NCBI RefSeq assembly: GCF_037198315.1
Contig: NZ_CP144913.1
Span: 682,001-746,000, forward strand
Source: Janibacter sp. A1S7
Lineage (GTDB): Bacteria > Actinomycetota > Actinomycetes > Actinomycetales > Dermatophilaceae
DNA length: 64,000 nt
Direction: 5' to 3'
This document shows positions 1-9,510 of this stretch, piece by piece. The position numbers and the translations under genes were made by a program. The stretch's first letter is position 1. Every line of letters starts with the position of its first letter. The notes below the pieces were generated by a model. The model did not search any database. It had not been told where the DNA came from and worked only from the letters and a program-made list of their open reading frames with translations.

Positions 1-321
1 GACGGGCGCGAGCAGGTCGTTCTGCTCGACGAGGGTCATCGCCGGGCTGTTCTCGGTGAGGAAGACGTCGGCGGGGGACTGGGCCCCCTCCTCGACGATC
101 ATGTGGCCCATCGAGGCGTCCTTGCCGGGCCGGACCTGCGTGGCGATCCCGCTGCGCTCCTCGAAGCCCTTCGCCCAGGCCTTGGTGAGGTTGTCGTGCT
201 GGCTGGAGTAGATCTGCAGCGCGTCCGGGTCGGGTGAGTACCCCTCGTCCGCCCCTCCGCAGGCGGACAGTGCCAGGACGGCGGAGGTCAGGGCGGTGGT
301 GATCAGGGTGCGGCGACGCAT
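1..321 (-). CDS. Ferric-iron-type ABC transporter substrate-binding lipoprotein (3' end outside window)
   Basis: The reading frame starts at an ATG (321-319) and runs off the left edge, giving 107 residues. It begins with a short basic n-region and a hydrophobic stretch ending in the lipobox LSAC, so it should be a lipoprotein exported by Sec and anchored in the membrane. After the Cys comes DALQIYSSQHDNLTKAW, typical of the N-terminal lobe of the FbpA/ferric-iron (or other family 1 anion/metal) binding proteins, and later ADVFLTENSPAM, also typical of that family. Its start overlaps the end of the upstream adenylation/acyltransferase gene by 19 bp, so the two are probably co-transcribed and translationally coupled. 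The iron-box-like sequence upstream of that gene fits an iron-uptake role. The substrate itself is inferred. The permease and ATPase would lie outside the window. Confidence 0.8.
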   Translation of the reverse strand, partial: MRRRTLITTALTSAVLALSACGGADEGYSPDPDALQIYSSQHDNLTKAWAKGFEERSGIATQVRPGKDASMGHMIVEEGAQSPADVFLTENSPAMTLVEQNDLLAPV

Positions 322-2888
322 GTGGTCTCCTCCGGGTGTCGTCGGGGCTCGGGTGGGGCGATGAGCTCGGTCAGGGCGCGGGTCGGGGGGTGCAGCAGGG
401 CCCAGGTGAGCACACCGGCGATCAGGGACAGCGCGAGGGCGAGGACCTGGTTGTCGACGTGGGGGTACACCTGGAACTGCACGAGGTAGATGTGCAGCGA
501 CGCCGTGGCGAGCAGGCCGATGATCGGCGCCAGCAGGCGCGGTACCGGGATCCGCGGTACCAGGGCGAGGACCACGACGGCGGCCACCACGGTCGCACCA
601 CGGCTGGGGTCGAAGAAGAAGCCGACCATGCCGACCGCGGTGAGGGCGAGGGCGAGCAGACGCTGTCGCCCGGTCGTGGCAACACCCAGCGCCATCCCGA
701 CCGCGAAGAGCCACAGCACGCTGCCGGGCAGGCCGCTGATCGACCCGGTGGGGTCGGGGATGAGGAGGTAGCGCGGGATCAGGGCGAGACCGGCCAACCC
801 CATGCTCCACTCCCACGGGGAGCGCAGGTAGGCGCGCCGCAGCACGGGTACGGACACCAGGGCCAGGACGAGCACGACGCAGGCGAGCAGCGCCTCGATG
901 AACCAGAAGTGCACATGTGGTCCGCGTTCGACCGTGCCGACGAGCCAGTTGACGAGGAAGACGTTCGGCCAGCTGTAGGCGCCGGAGCCCAGGCGCACCG
1001 CGAGCCCGACGAGTACGGCGGGCACGACGAGCGCGATGAGAGCACGCGTCCCGCGGCGACGGTGCTCTGCCGGGTCGGACGAGACGAGGGTGAAGCGGGT
1101 CATCGCCCACCCCGCGATGACGAGGAGGGCGTGTGCTCCACCCGGCCAGCTGACCAGACCGATGTGCGAGGCGCAGATGGCCACCACCGCCGCGGCGCGC
1201 AGCACGACGGGCGTCTCGAGCCGGCTGATGGCGCGGGACCCGCCGTCGGTGTCGCGAGCCAGGTCGGCCAGCGGCCGGCGGTGCCAGTCGGCGGGCAGCG
1301 CGCCCAGGACCTTTTCCAGGCGGACCGAGGTCTGCACCAGGCTGTAGGAGTCGCCGCCCAGGTCGGTGAACGACAGATCTGCGTCCACGTCCTCACGCCC
1401 CAGCGCGGAGGCGACGATCGCGACGACCCGGCCGAGGCGGTCGCCCTCGGGTGGGGCATCCGAGCGGTCGGCGACCTCGAGAGCGCGTCGGCGGCAGCCG
1501 GCCCGATCGGTCTTGCCGTTGGCCAGGCGCGGGAGCTGCGCGACCGGATCGACGACGACGCTGGCGGGGTGCAGTCCCGCGACATCAGCAGCCGCCTGGC
1601 GGACCGTCCGGGCTTCCGCCGCCGTCCCCGACGCAGTGTGGGTGGCCACGAGGGTGACGAGGAGCCGCCGGGCATCGGCGGTGACCACGACGTCGTGCCC
1701 GTCCTCGGACAGTGCGTCGGAGACTCGTCCGAGGTCGATGCGCAGGCCCATGACCTTCGCGACCCGGTCACGCCGGCCGACGATGCGCACCAGCCCGTCG
1801 GAGCTGATGCGCCCGAGGTCACCGGTGCGCAGGGCGGTGGTCATCCGACCCAGGGAGAGCTCGTCGGGGTGCTCGGCATAGCCGAGCATCACCCCGGGAC
1901 CGGTGAAGACCAGTTCACCGACCTCGTCGGTGCCACCCGGCACGTCGTGGTCGAGCCGGACATCGGAGTCCGTGATCGGCGACCCGACGGAGTCGGGGTG
2001 GGCCAGGACGTCGCGGCCGCGAAGGACGGTCATCCGAGCGGTGGCCTCGGTCTGCCCGTACATCACGGCCAGCTGCCACCCCTTCGCCCGTCCGAGCTCG
2101 GCGAACTCGGTGACGCGGTCGACGCCCATCGCACCACCGGCCTGGGTGACCAGACGCAGGCCCGGCAGGTCACCGCGCAACCGGGACTCGGCGAGGTCGA
2201 AGGTGTGCGGGACCCCGGCGAAGACCGTGGCCCGGTGCTCGGCGTGCAACCGCCAGAAATCGTCGTCGGTGACCGAGCGGTCGGTGGCCACGACGCTGCC
2301 GCCGACGAGCAGCGCGCTGTGCAGGACGGACAGGCCGTAGCAGTAGTGCAGGGGAAGGGAGGTGATCGCCCGGTCCTGGGCGGACAGATCGAGGGCGGTC
2401 GCGATCCCGTGGGCATTCGCCGCGAGGTTGTCGTGGGAGAGGCGCACGAGCTTGGGGCTTCCGGTGCTGCCCGAGGTGGACAGCAGCAGGGCCAGGTCCG
2501 GGTGCAGGAGGTGCCGGGGGTCCTCGGCGAGCAGTTCGACCTCGGCTCCGGCCAGACGCACGTCGGGGCTGAACCGGTCGGTGATGGGCGTGGCCTGCGG
2601 TCCGGTCACGAGCGCGGCGTGGCCGGCTGCGAGGACCGCCAGGTAGCCGACGATACCGTCGAGGTCCGCTCTCAGGGGCAGGTGCACCAGGCGTCGTCCC
2701 GTGGCCACGTCCGGCAGATGCTCGACCACCGCCGCGACCCGGACGGCCAGCTCGTCGTGGGCGAGGGTGCGCTCAGGCGTGATGATCGCCGTGCTGGCCA
2801 CCGTGGGGTGGAGGAAGGGCACCGACCACCTGGTGCCGCTCGCGGGCGCCGGGACCGGCAGGTCGCGCAGTTCCGCCAGCATCGTCAT
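303..2888 (-). CDS. Fused adenylation - acyl carrier - membrane acyltransferase protein
   Basis: 861 residues in three parts. Residues about 1-470 are an AMP-forming adenylation domain: phosphate-binding loop STSGSTGSPK near 135-145, YGQTEATAR near 285, RTGDLGRI near 367 and the catalytic-lysine region LANGKTDR near 468. Residues about 485-550 are a carrier domain with the phosphopantetheine site LGGDSYS. Residues about 560-840 are a run of roughly 8-10 hydrophobic segments resembling the acyltransferase-3 type of membrane O-acyltransferases. The logic resembles DltA/DltC/DltB (activate an acid, load it on a carrier, transfer it across or at the membrane) in one chain. The activated acid and the acceptor cannot be read from the sequence. 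A phosphopantetheinyl transferase gene is divergent next door, and an iron-binding lipoprotein gene overlaps its 3' end. A DtxR/IdeR-like box overlaps the start, so iron-dependent expression is likely. Confidence 0.8.
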   Translation of the reverse strand: MTMLAELRDLPVPAPASGTRWSVPFLHPTVASTAIITPERTLAHDELAVRVAAVVEHLPDVATGRRLVHLPLRADLDGIVGYLAVLAAGHAALVTGPQATPITDRFSPDVRLAGAEVELLAEDPRHLLHPDLALLLSTSGSTGSPKLVRLSHDNLAANAHGIATALDLSAQDRAITSLPLHYCYGLSVLHSALLVGGSVVATDRSVTDDDFWRLHAEHRATVFAGVPHTFDLAESRLRGDLPGLRLVTQAGGAMGVDRVTEFAELGRAKGWQLAVMYGQTEATARMTVLRGRDVLAHPDSVGSPITDSDVRLDHDVPGGTDEVGELVFTGPGVMLGYAEHPDELSLGRMTTALRTGDLGRISSDGLVRIVGRRDRVAKVMGLRIDLGRVSDALSEDGHDVVVTADARRLLVTLVATHTASGTAAEARTVRQAAADVAGLHPASVVVDPVAQLPRLANGKTDRAGCRRRALEVADRSDAPPEGDRLGRVVAIVASALGREDVDADLSFTDLGGDSYSLVQTSVRLEKVLGALPADWHRRPLADLARDTDGGSRAISRLETPVVLRAAAVVAICASHIGLVSWPGGAHALLVIAGWAMTRFTLVSSDPAEHRRRGTRALIALVVPAVLVGLAVRLGSGAYSWPNVFLVNWLVGTVERGPHVHFWFIEALLACVVLVLALVSVPVLRRAYLRSPWEWSMGLAGLALIPRYLLIPDPTGSISGLPGSVLWLFAVGMALGVATTGRQRLLALALTAVGMVGFFFDPSRGATVVAAVVVLALVPRIPVPRLLAPIIGLLATASLHIYLVQFQVYPHVDNQVLALALSLIAGVLTWALLHPPTRALTELIAPPEPRRHPEETTCVAAP

Positions 2889-2906
2889 GAGGTTTGCCTA
2901 TCCTTG
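2888..2906. promoter_or_regulatory. DtxR/IdeR-like iron box overlapping a leaderless promoter
   Basis: TGAGGTTTGCCTATCCTTG matches the palindromic DtxR/IdeR consensus (TTAGGTTAGSCTAACCTAA) at about 14 of 19 positions; the 15-bp core AGGTTTGCCTATCCT differs from AGGTTAGCCTAACCT at two. It touches the ATG of the minus-strand adenylation/acyltransferase gene. On that strand TAGGCA, six bases before the ATG, is a plausible -10 of a leaderless transcript and lies inside the box, so a bound repressor would block it. On the plus strand TATCCT (2899-2904) could serve the phosphopantetheinyl transferase gene. Regulator binding is inferred from the motif only. Confidence 0.6.
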
Positions 2907-2952
2907 GTCGTGACGTGAGAAACCGTACCCCGATCCGGCGCAAGGAGGGAAA

Positions 2953-3522
2953 ATGGCGACGCGACGTGGACATGTCGTGGATCTGTGGTGGGCCGACCTG
3001 CGGTCCGCGGACGCGCGCCTCTTCGGTCTGCTCGACGACCGGGAGACCGAGCGTCTGGATCGGATGGAACGCGCAGCGGACCGCGGTCGCTTCGTCCTCG
3101 GCGCGGCCCTCCTGCGTCTGGCGGTCGGGGCTGCCACGGGTGAGGAGCCCCGCTCGGTGGCCGTGGGACGCACCTGTGCCGACTGCGGCGGGGACCACGG
3201 GGCGCCCCGGGTCGACGGCGTGCGAGTGAGCGTCACCCATGCCGGTCCGCTGGTCCTGGTCGCGACCGCCGCCGATGCGGTCGGGGTGGACGTCGAGGCA
3301 GCCGACCGGGGCGACGACGTGGCGAGGTGGGTCCTTGCGGAAGCGAGGTTCAAGACGGGGTGCCCGCCCACGCAGGTGAGTGCGGGCATGGTGGGCACAC
3401 CCCGGCCCGGGTACCTGGCCGCGCTCGCGGTCGCCGGCCACGTCGACCCCGAGGTCATCACCCACCCGATCGGGGAGACGGCCGCCGCCCTCGAGCGGCT
3501 CGCCACCGGTGCCGGGCCCTGA
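2953..3522 (+). CDS. Sfp-type 4'-phosphopantetheinyl transferase
   Basis: 189 residues. The family motifs are in order: VSVTHAGPLVLVA near 95-107, the Mg-binding VGVDVE near 113-118 and the WVLAEARFKTG block near 128-138, corresponding to the W-x-x-x-E-A-x-x-K motif. The enzyme moves the phosphopantetheine arm from CoA to the Ser of carrier domains. Here the obvious client is the LGGDSYS carrier in the divergently transcribed neighbour, 64 bp away. The start is the ATG preceded by AAGGAGGGAAA, a good ribosome site. An N-terminal DRMERAADRGRFVLGAALLR stretch matches the RxxxARxxLR-type entry motif of the family. Joint iron control with its neighbour is possible because the iron-box-like site lies between them. 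Confidence 0.85.
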   Translation: MATRRGHVVDLWWADLRSADARLFGLLDDRETERLDRMERAADRGRFVLGAALLRLAVGAATGEEPRSVAVGRTCADCGGDHGAPRVDGVRVSVTHAGPLVLVATAADAVGVDVEAADRGDDVARWVLAEARFKTGCPPTQVSAGMVGTPRPGYLAALAVAGHVDPEVITHPIGETAAALERLATGAGP

Positions 3523-3576
3523 TCCCGCAGGAGCCCAGGTGGCTGCGTAGGGGGTGGGCTCGGTGGTTGCAAGAGC

Positions 3577-4605
3577 CTAGGCAGTTGTGCGGGGGCGGGG
3601 TCGGGCGAGATAGACGTAGTCGTGGTGCTGCTGCATGCCCAGGGCCCGGTAGAGCTGCTGGGCGGCCGGGTTGGACGGCTCCACCTGCAGGTAGGTCAGC
3701 GACGCGCCGGAGTCGAGAGCGGCGCCGGCAGCCTGCTGGGTCAGCCAACGAGCGACGCCGCGGCGGCGGTGCGCCGGGGCGACGTACAGGCCGAAGATCC
3801 CGGCCCAGCCGTCGTCGAGGGCCACGCGCACGACACCGGCGGTGCCCCCTTCGCCGTCGACCGCGGTGAGGAAGACCTGCCGCTGCGGCAGGGCCAGGAC
3901 CTCCTTGGCGGCGTCGAGGTGCTCCCGCAGGCGTGGTGATCCGCCCGCCAGCCAGGTCTCGTCCGCGTGGTCTCTGCTGCGCACGGTCAGGCCCGCGGGC
4001 GCGGGCGGCGCGGCCCCGGCGAGGAGCACGTCGGTGCGGCTGGTGAGGACGTCGGCAGGGTGGTCCTCGGTCCACGCGCGCTCGAGGAGCAGCGCGCCGA
4101 GCGGGTCGTCGGCGGTGGCGGCCCCTTTCGGCCGGGGGAGCATGACGAGTGGGGTGAGGTCGCGCTCCGTGTACCAGGCCTCGACCGCGTCGACGGCCTG
4201 CGGCAGCGGGATCCCGGGGTCGCCGAGGGGGAGGGCGGAGTTGGAACGCCCGGTCCAGCCACCACCCGCCCGCAGCAGCCACCCGCCCTCGTGCGCGCCC
4301 AACCATGCCTGCGTGCTACCGGGCTGGCCCTTGGTCATCACGAGGTGGAGGTCCTCGATCCCGATGGCGCGATGGGGTGCCCCGCGACGGGTCGGCTTCG
4401 GGGGGATGGTGCGGGCCGCGACGACGAGGTCGCGGCGCAACGTGACCTCCCCGGTGCGCGTGCTCATCCGAACGGTCGCCTCATCGATCGCGAGGACCTC
4501 GCCGACGGTGTCGGTCAGTCGCGGCCCGTGCGCCGGCGGCGGCTCGATCCGGGTGCGCACGGCTGCCCTCGACCCCGTGGTGATACCCCGCAGCAGATCG
4601 CTCAT
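3577..4605 (-). CDS. GNAT-family N-acetyltransferase (long form)
   Basis: 342 residues, starting at the ATG 4605-4603. The C-terminal ~120 residues carry the GNAT fold: GIFGLYVAPAHRRRGVARWL is the acetyl-CoA pyrophosphate-binding loop (R/Q-x-x-G-x-G/A) and QVEPSNPAAQQLYRALG the C-terminal strand-helix. The N-terminal ~200 residues (SDLLRGITTGSRAAVRTRI and onward) resemble the actinobacterial two-part acetyltransferases whose first half is a small beta-barrel followed by a degenerate GNAT domain. The substrate is unknown. It is divergent from the ferredoxin gene with only 22 bp between the two start codons. An upstream in-frame ATG at 4704 would lie inside the ferredoxin gene and is rejected. 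Confidence 0.8.
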   Translation of the reverse strand: MSDLLRGITTGSRAAVRTRIEPPPAHGPRLTDTVGEVLAIDEATVRMSTRTGEVTLRRDLVVAARTIPPKPTRRGAPHRAIGIEDLHLVMTKGQPGSTQAWLGAHEGGWLLRAGGGWTGRSNSALPLGDPGIPLPQAVDAVEAWYTERDLTPLVMLPRPKGAATADDPLGALLLERAWTEDHPADVLTSRTDVLLAGAAPPAPAGLTVRSRDHADETWLAGGSPRLREHLDAAKEVLALPQRQVFLTAVDGEGGTAGVVRVALDDGWAGIFGLYVAPAHRRRGVARWLTQQAAGAALDSGASLTYLQVEPSNPAAQQLYRALGMQQHHDYVYLARPRPRTTA

Positions 4606-4627
4606 GTGGGCACATAGTATGGCGTGT
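4606..4627. promoter_or_regulatory. 22-bp divergent promoter with a shared, symmetrical -10 core
   Basis: The whole spacer between two divergent ATGs is 22 bp. Plus strand: TAGTAT (4615-4620) ends seven bases before the ferredoxin ATG. Minus strand: TACTAT (complement of 4614-4619) ends eight bases before the acetyltransferase ATG. Both spacings fit leaderless mRNAs. The two -10 elements are nearly the same six base pairs read in opposite directions, and each -35 region must lie within the opposite gene. Confidence 0.55.
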
Positions 4628-4954
4628 ATGACGTACGTGATCGCGCTGCCCTGTGTGGACCTGAAGGACAAGTCCTGCATCGAGGAATGCCCTGTCGACT
4701 GCATCTACGAGGGCAAGCGCAGCCTGTACATCCACCCCGACGAGTGCGTCGACTGCGGCGCCTGCGAGCCGGTGTGCCCCGTCGAGGCCATCTACTACGA
4801 GGACGACACTCCCGAGGAGTGGGCCGACTACTACAAGGCCAACGTCGAGTTCTTCGACGACCTCGGCAGCCCCGGTGGCGCCGCCAAGATGGGCATGATC
4901 GACAAGGACCACCCGATCGTCGCGGCGCTGCCCCCGCAGGAGCACGACCTCTGA
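4628..4954 (+). CDS. fdxA: 7Fe (3Fe-4S/4Fe-4S) ferredoxin
   Basis: 108 residues, a typical length for the actinobacterial FdxA type. The N-terminal cluster site CVDLKDKSCIEECPVDC has the wider spacing of a [3Fe-4S] site, and CVDCGACEPVCP is a classical [4Fe-4S] site. The C-terminal half (EWADYYKANVEFFDDLGSPG) is the family's conserved tail. It is a soluble electron carrier in the cytoplasm. The start at 4628 is supported by a -10 TAGTAT seven bases upstream, implying a leaderless mRNA. dapC starts 11 bp downstream, as in many actinobacteria, so the two are probably one operon. A second 7Fe ferredoxin lies in the box operon at 45812. Confidence 0.93.
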   Translation: MTYVIALPCVDLKDKSCIEECPVDCIYEGKRSLYIHPDECVDCGACEPVCPVEAIYYEDDTPEEWADYYKANVEFFDDLGSPGGAAKMGMIDKDHPIVAALPPQEHDL

Positions 4955-4965
4955 GCCGTCGCGGG

Positions 4966-6117
4966 ATGAACCTTCCTGACTTCCCCTGGGACTCGCTCGC
5001 TCCGGCCAAGGAGCGGGCGAGAGCCTTTTCGTCGGTCGACCCGGCCCTTGGGGAGGGGATCGTCGACCTGTCCGTGGGCACGCCCGTCGATCCGACGCCG
5101 CAGGTCCTGCAGGACGCGTTGACCTCCGCGGCGGACGCCCCCGGCTACCCGCAGACCTGGGGGACGCCCGACCTGCGCGAGGCCATCGCCGCGTGGTTCG
5201 CGCGGCGCCGGGGCGTGCCGGATCTCGATCCGGACGGCGTCCTGCCCACGGTCGGGTCCAAGGAGCTCGTTGCCTGGCTCCCGACCCTGCTGGGTCTGGG
5301 TACCGGTGACGTGGTCGGCCTGCCGACGGTGGCCTACCCGACCTATGACGTGGGCGCGCGGATCGCGGGGGCCACCCCCTTCGCCGCCGATGCCACGACG
5401 GCCTTCGGCCCGACGACGCCGTCGAGCGCGCCGAAGCTGTTGTGGCTGAACAGCCCGAGCAACCCGACCGGCAAGGTGCTCGGTCCGGAGCACCTGACCA
5501 AGGTCGTCGCGTGGGCGCGCCAGCGGGGTGTCCTCGTCGCGTCCGACGAGTGCTACGCCGAGCTGGACTGGCGGTCGCAGGAGGAGCGCGGGCAGTCCTT
5601 CGCCGAGTTGCCGACGACCCCGTCGATCCTCGATCCACGCGTCAACGGGGGTTCCCCCGAGGGCCTGCTCGCGGTCTACTCGACCTCGAAGCAGTCCAAC
5701 CTCGCCGGCTACCGCGCGGCCTTCGTCGCTGGTGACCCCGCGCTGGTGGGGCGGCTGCTCGAGGTGCGCAAGCACGCCGGGATGATCGTCCCGTGGCCCG
5801 TCCAGCGCGCGCTGCGAGCCGCGGTGTCCGACGACGAGCACGTCGCCGTCCAGCGCGAGCGGTACCGGGCACGTCGTGCCACCCTGCGCCCGGCCGTCGA
5901 GGGCTTCGGCCTGCGCGTCGACGACTCCGACGCCGGCCTGTACCTGTGGGCCACCGCGGGCGAGCCCTGCCGGGTGACCATCGACCGGCTTGCCGATCGC
6001 GGGATCCTCGCTGCGCCGGGCGAGTTCTACGGACCGGCCGGTCAGGAGCACGTGCGCATCGCACTCACCGCCACCGACGAGCGCATCGCCACCGCTGCCG
6101 CGCGCCTGTCTGCGTAG
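4966..6117 (+). CDS. dapC: Succinyldiaminopimelate aminotransferase (PLP, class I/II)
   Basis: 383 residues. The PLP lysine lies in VYSTSKQSNLAGYR near 240, and LWLNSPSNPTGKV near 160 is the cofactor-contacting NPTG motif of fold-type I aminotransferases. DapC converts N-succinyl-2-amino-6-ketopimelate to N-succinyl-LL-DAP with glutamate, in lysine and peptidoglycan synthesis. The gene directly follows fdxA, the usual actinobacterial order, and dapD and dapE lie a few kb away, so all three enzymes of the succinylase branch are in this window. It starts at the ATG after GTCGCGGG, 11 bp beyond the ferredoxin stop. Confidence 0.9.
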   Translation: MNLPDFPWDSLAPAKERARAFSSVDPALGEGIVDLSVGTPVDPTPQVLQDALTSAADAPGYPQTWGTPDLREAIAAWFARRRGVPDLDPDGVLPTVGSKELVAWLPTLLGLGTGDVVGLPTVAYPTYDVGARIAGATPFAADATTAFGPTTPSSAPKLLWLNSPSNPTGKVLGPEHLTKVVAWARQRGVLVASDECYAELDWRSQEERGQSFAELPTTPSILDPRVNGGSPEGLLAVYSTSKQSNLAGYRAAFVAGDPALVGRLLEVRKHAGMIVPWPVQRALRAAVSDDEHVAVQRERYRARRATLRPAVEGFGLRVDDSDAGLYLWATAGEPCRVTIDRLADRGILAAPGEFYGPAGQEHVRIALTATDERIATAAARLSA

Positions 6118-6304
6118 CGGTGGAGGTCGGCACCGCCCGGGGCGAGTGGGCCGGTGCCGGACGGGAGCGAGCGACCTCTCGCGGTCTCGCACTGTGCACC
6201 CACGTGGTGATCGGGGCCACGGCTGGGGTAGTTTCGGAGATGAGAAACCGCATGCCCGGGGCCACCGCCTCCGCGGCACGGCACGACCGAAGGGCTGATA
6301 CTCC

Positions 6305-7588
<1,284 letters not shown>

Positions 7589-7606
7589 CCCGCGCGCTCC
7601 ACCGGC

Positions 7607-7641
7607 AGATCCCCTCCGCCCGGCTCGGGCGGAGGGGATCT
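7607..7641. terminator. Hairpin terminator after citrate synthase
   Basis: AGATCCCCTCCGCCCG (7607-7622) pairs perfectly with CGGGCGGAGGGGATCT (7626-7641), a 16-bp stem with a three-base loop. It starts 18 bp after the gltA stop and separates it from the convergent gene ending at 7677, so it may act in both directions. There is no U-tract, as is usual in actinobacteria. Confidence 0.75.
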
Positions 7642-7676
7642 GTCCGTGTACGGGCCCCGTCAGATGGCGAAGGGGG

Positions 7677-8549
7677 TCACCCGCCGTGGAGGGTCACGCG
7701 CACCTGGGAGCTGGGTACGGCCTCATCGGCATCGCCCCAGGACATGGCGACATCCCCCGCGTCGCGGGTCCACCGCCGGTCGCCGACCTGGACGGAGACG
7801 ATGTTGCGCGCCTGTGCCTGGGCGACGGCCCAGGCACCGACGGCCCAGGCATGCCGGTCATCGGTCGCGCGGATCGTCACGACCCGGCCCTGTGCGGTGG
7901 CGTCCTGGCCGGTCTGCTCGGTGACGGCGGCGGCGAGGGTGTCGGGTCGGCCGGGGTCGGTCGGCTCGTCGAGACGGCAGACCAGCCCGGTCGGGGAGTG
8001 GCCGGCGAGTGCCGAGGCGATGGTCCGCCCTTCGTGCTCGTGGTCGGCGTAGGCCTCGGGGTAGGCGCTGCGCTGCACCTCCTGGGCGATCTCCGTGATG
8101 CGCATGCCCTGCCAGCCGTCGACCTTGGTCAGGGCCTCGTAGAAGGCGTTGGTCGCGTAGACGGGGTCCTGCAGCTCGTCGACGGTGCCCCAGCCCTGGC
8201 TCGGCCGCTGCTGGAAGAGGCCGACCGAGTCGCGGTCACCGTAGGTGAGGTTGCGCAGCTTCGACTCCTGGATGGCGGTGGCGACGGCGATGGATCCGGC
8301 GCGGGCCGGCAGCCCGCGCTTGACGCCGAGCAGCACGATCGTGCTCGCGTGGTTCATCTGCTCGGGGTCGAAGCCGACGGTCTCGCCGAGCGCCGTCGCC
8401 TGGCACTTGTCCCCGAGGAAGAGGCCGATGCGGTCGCGGGCGTACCAGGCTCCGGCGGTGCACAGCAGACCGACGACGCACAGGGACGCGACCACTGGCG
8501 CCCAGCGGGGGCCGCGCTCCTCGTCGAGGGCAGGGCGGGAGCGGGGCAC
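7677..8549 (-). CDS. Membrane-anchored lysozyme-like/transglycosylase-like protein of unknown function
   Basis: 290 residues. One N-terminal membrane anchor (APVVASLCVVGLLCTAGAWY, residues about 17-36) follows a short cytoplasmic tail, so most of the protein should be outside the cell. The middle has a transglycosylase-like signature: AVATAIQESKLRNL near 95-105 supplies a candidate catalytic Glu and SVGLFQQRPSQGWG near 115-128 resembles the GLMQ-type block of lytic transglycosylases. Such proteins are sometimes labelled heavy-metal transporters in actinobacterial genomes, which the sequence does not support. It lies three bases downstream of dapD on the same strand, so the two may be co-transcribed, linking it to cell-wall synthesis. 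Confidence 0.6.
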   Translation of the reverse strand: MPRSRPALDEERGPRWAPVVASLCVVGLLCTAGAWYARDRIGLFLGDKCQATALGETVGFDPEQMNHASTIVLLGVKRGLPARAGSIAVATAIQESKLRNLTYGDRDSVGLFQQRPSQGWGTVDELQDPVYATNAFYEALTKVDGWQGMRITEIAQEVQRSAYPEAYADHEHEGRTIASALAGHSPTGLVCRLDEPTDPGRPDTLAAAVTEQTGQDATAQGRVVTIRATDDRHAWAVGAWAVAQAQARNIVSVQVGDRRWTRDAGDVAMSWGDADEAVPSSQVRVTLHGG

Positions 8550-8552
8550 GGG

Positions 8553-9485
8553 TCAGTCGTTGGCGTGCAGCGCGTCGTTGAGCGCGACGCCGTGGCCGGC
8601 GCGGTCGCGCGCCTCGACGGTACCCGTGAGCGAGTTGCGCAGGAAGAGCAGGGAGCTGCGGCCGGAGAGCGCCCCGGCCTTGACGATCGCCCCGTCCGGC
8701 ATCTCCACCTTCGTCCCCGCCGTGACGTAGAGGCCGGCCTCGACGATGCAGTCGTCGCCGAGCGCGATGCCGATGCCTGCCTGGGCGCCGATGAGGCAGC
8801 GCTCGCCGATCGAGACCCGCTCGGTCCCGCCGCCGGAGAGGGTGCCCATCGTCGAGGCGCCACCACCGATGTCGGAGCCGTCGCCGACGACGACGCCCTG
8901 GCTGATCCGGCCCTCGACCATGGAGGTGCCCAGGGTCCCGGCGTTGAAGTTGACGAAGCCCTCGTGCATCACGGTCGTCCCTGAGGAGAGGTGGGCGCCC
9001 AGGCGGACGCGGTCCGCGTCACCGATGCGCACACCGGTGGGGGTGACGTAGTCGGTCAGGCGGGGGAACTTGTCGATGCTCGTGACCTGGACGGACCCGC
9101 GGGCCCGCAGGCGGGCGCGGGTGCCCTCGAAGCCCTCGACGGCGCACGGGCCGTGGTTGGTCCACACGACGTTGGCCAGCTGGCCGAAGAGCCCGTCGAG
9201 GTTGATCGAGTTGGGCCGGACCAGGCGGTGGGAGAGCAGGTGCAGGCGCAGGTAGCCGTCGGACGCGCCCCGGGGTGCGGCATCGAGGTCGATGCCCACC
9301 GTGACGACCTCGGTCCGTACCCGGCGCGCGCTGTCCTCGCCGACGAGCGCGAGCAGCTCCTCGGGCGGCGTCGCCCCGTCGGGGGCCTCACCCAGGGCCG
9401 GGCTCGGGTACCACGTGTCGAGCACGGTCCCGTCGGTGGTCACGGTGGCCACTCCATGGGCCCAGGCAGCACGCGTCGTCGTCAT
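8553..9485 (-). CDS. dapD: Tetrahydrodipicolinate N-succinyltransferase, actinobacterial type
   Basis: 310 residues. The N-terminal domain (to ~170) is followed by a left-handed beta-helix of hexapeptide repeats ([38 protein letters not shown]) and the family segment [19 protein letters not shown] near 178-196. It succinylates tetrahydrodipicolinate with succinyl-CoA, the first step of the succinylase DAP route. Upstream on this strand TAGGAT stands six bases before the ATG, a good leaderless promoter. dapE is divergent, with a repeat element filling the spacer. Confidence 0.92.
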   Translation of the reverse strand: MTTTRAAWAHGVATVTTDGTVLDTWYPSPALGEAPDGATPPEELLALVGEDSARRVRTEVVTVGIDLDAAPRGASDGYLRLHLLSHRLVRPNSINLDGLFGQLANVVWTNHGPCAVEGFEGTRARLRARGSVQVTSIDKFPRLTDYVTPTGVRIGDADRVRLGAHLSSGTTVMHEGFVNFNAGTLGTSMVEGRISQGVVVGDGSDIGGGASTMGTLSGGGTERVSIGERCLIGAQAGIGIALGDDCIVEAGLYVTAGTKVEMPDGAIVKAGALSGRSSLLFLRNSLTGTVEARDRAGHGVALNDALHAND

Positions 9486-9510
9486 GGCTGAATCCTACGT
9501 ACCTCCCCGG

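Noticed and set aside
336-2918. An 860-codon open frame on the plus strand opposite the adenylation/acyltransferase gene
   Set aside because: It is rich in Arg, Gly, His and Gln, has no motif or ribosome site, and is the antisense shadow of a gene with clear domains. High GC makes such frames common.
3842-4627. Long upstream extension of the ferredoxin frame
   Set aside because: It would run antisense through the acetyltransferase gene and lacks ferredoxin sequence. The ATG at 4628 has a well-placed -10 and gives the normal 108-residue length.
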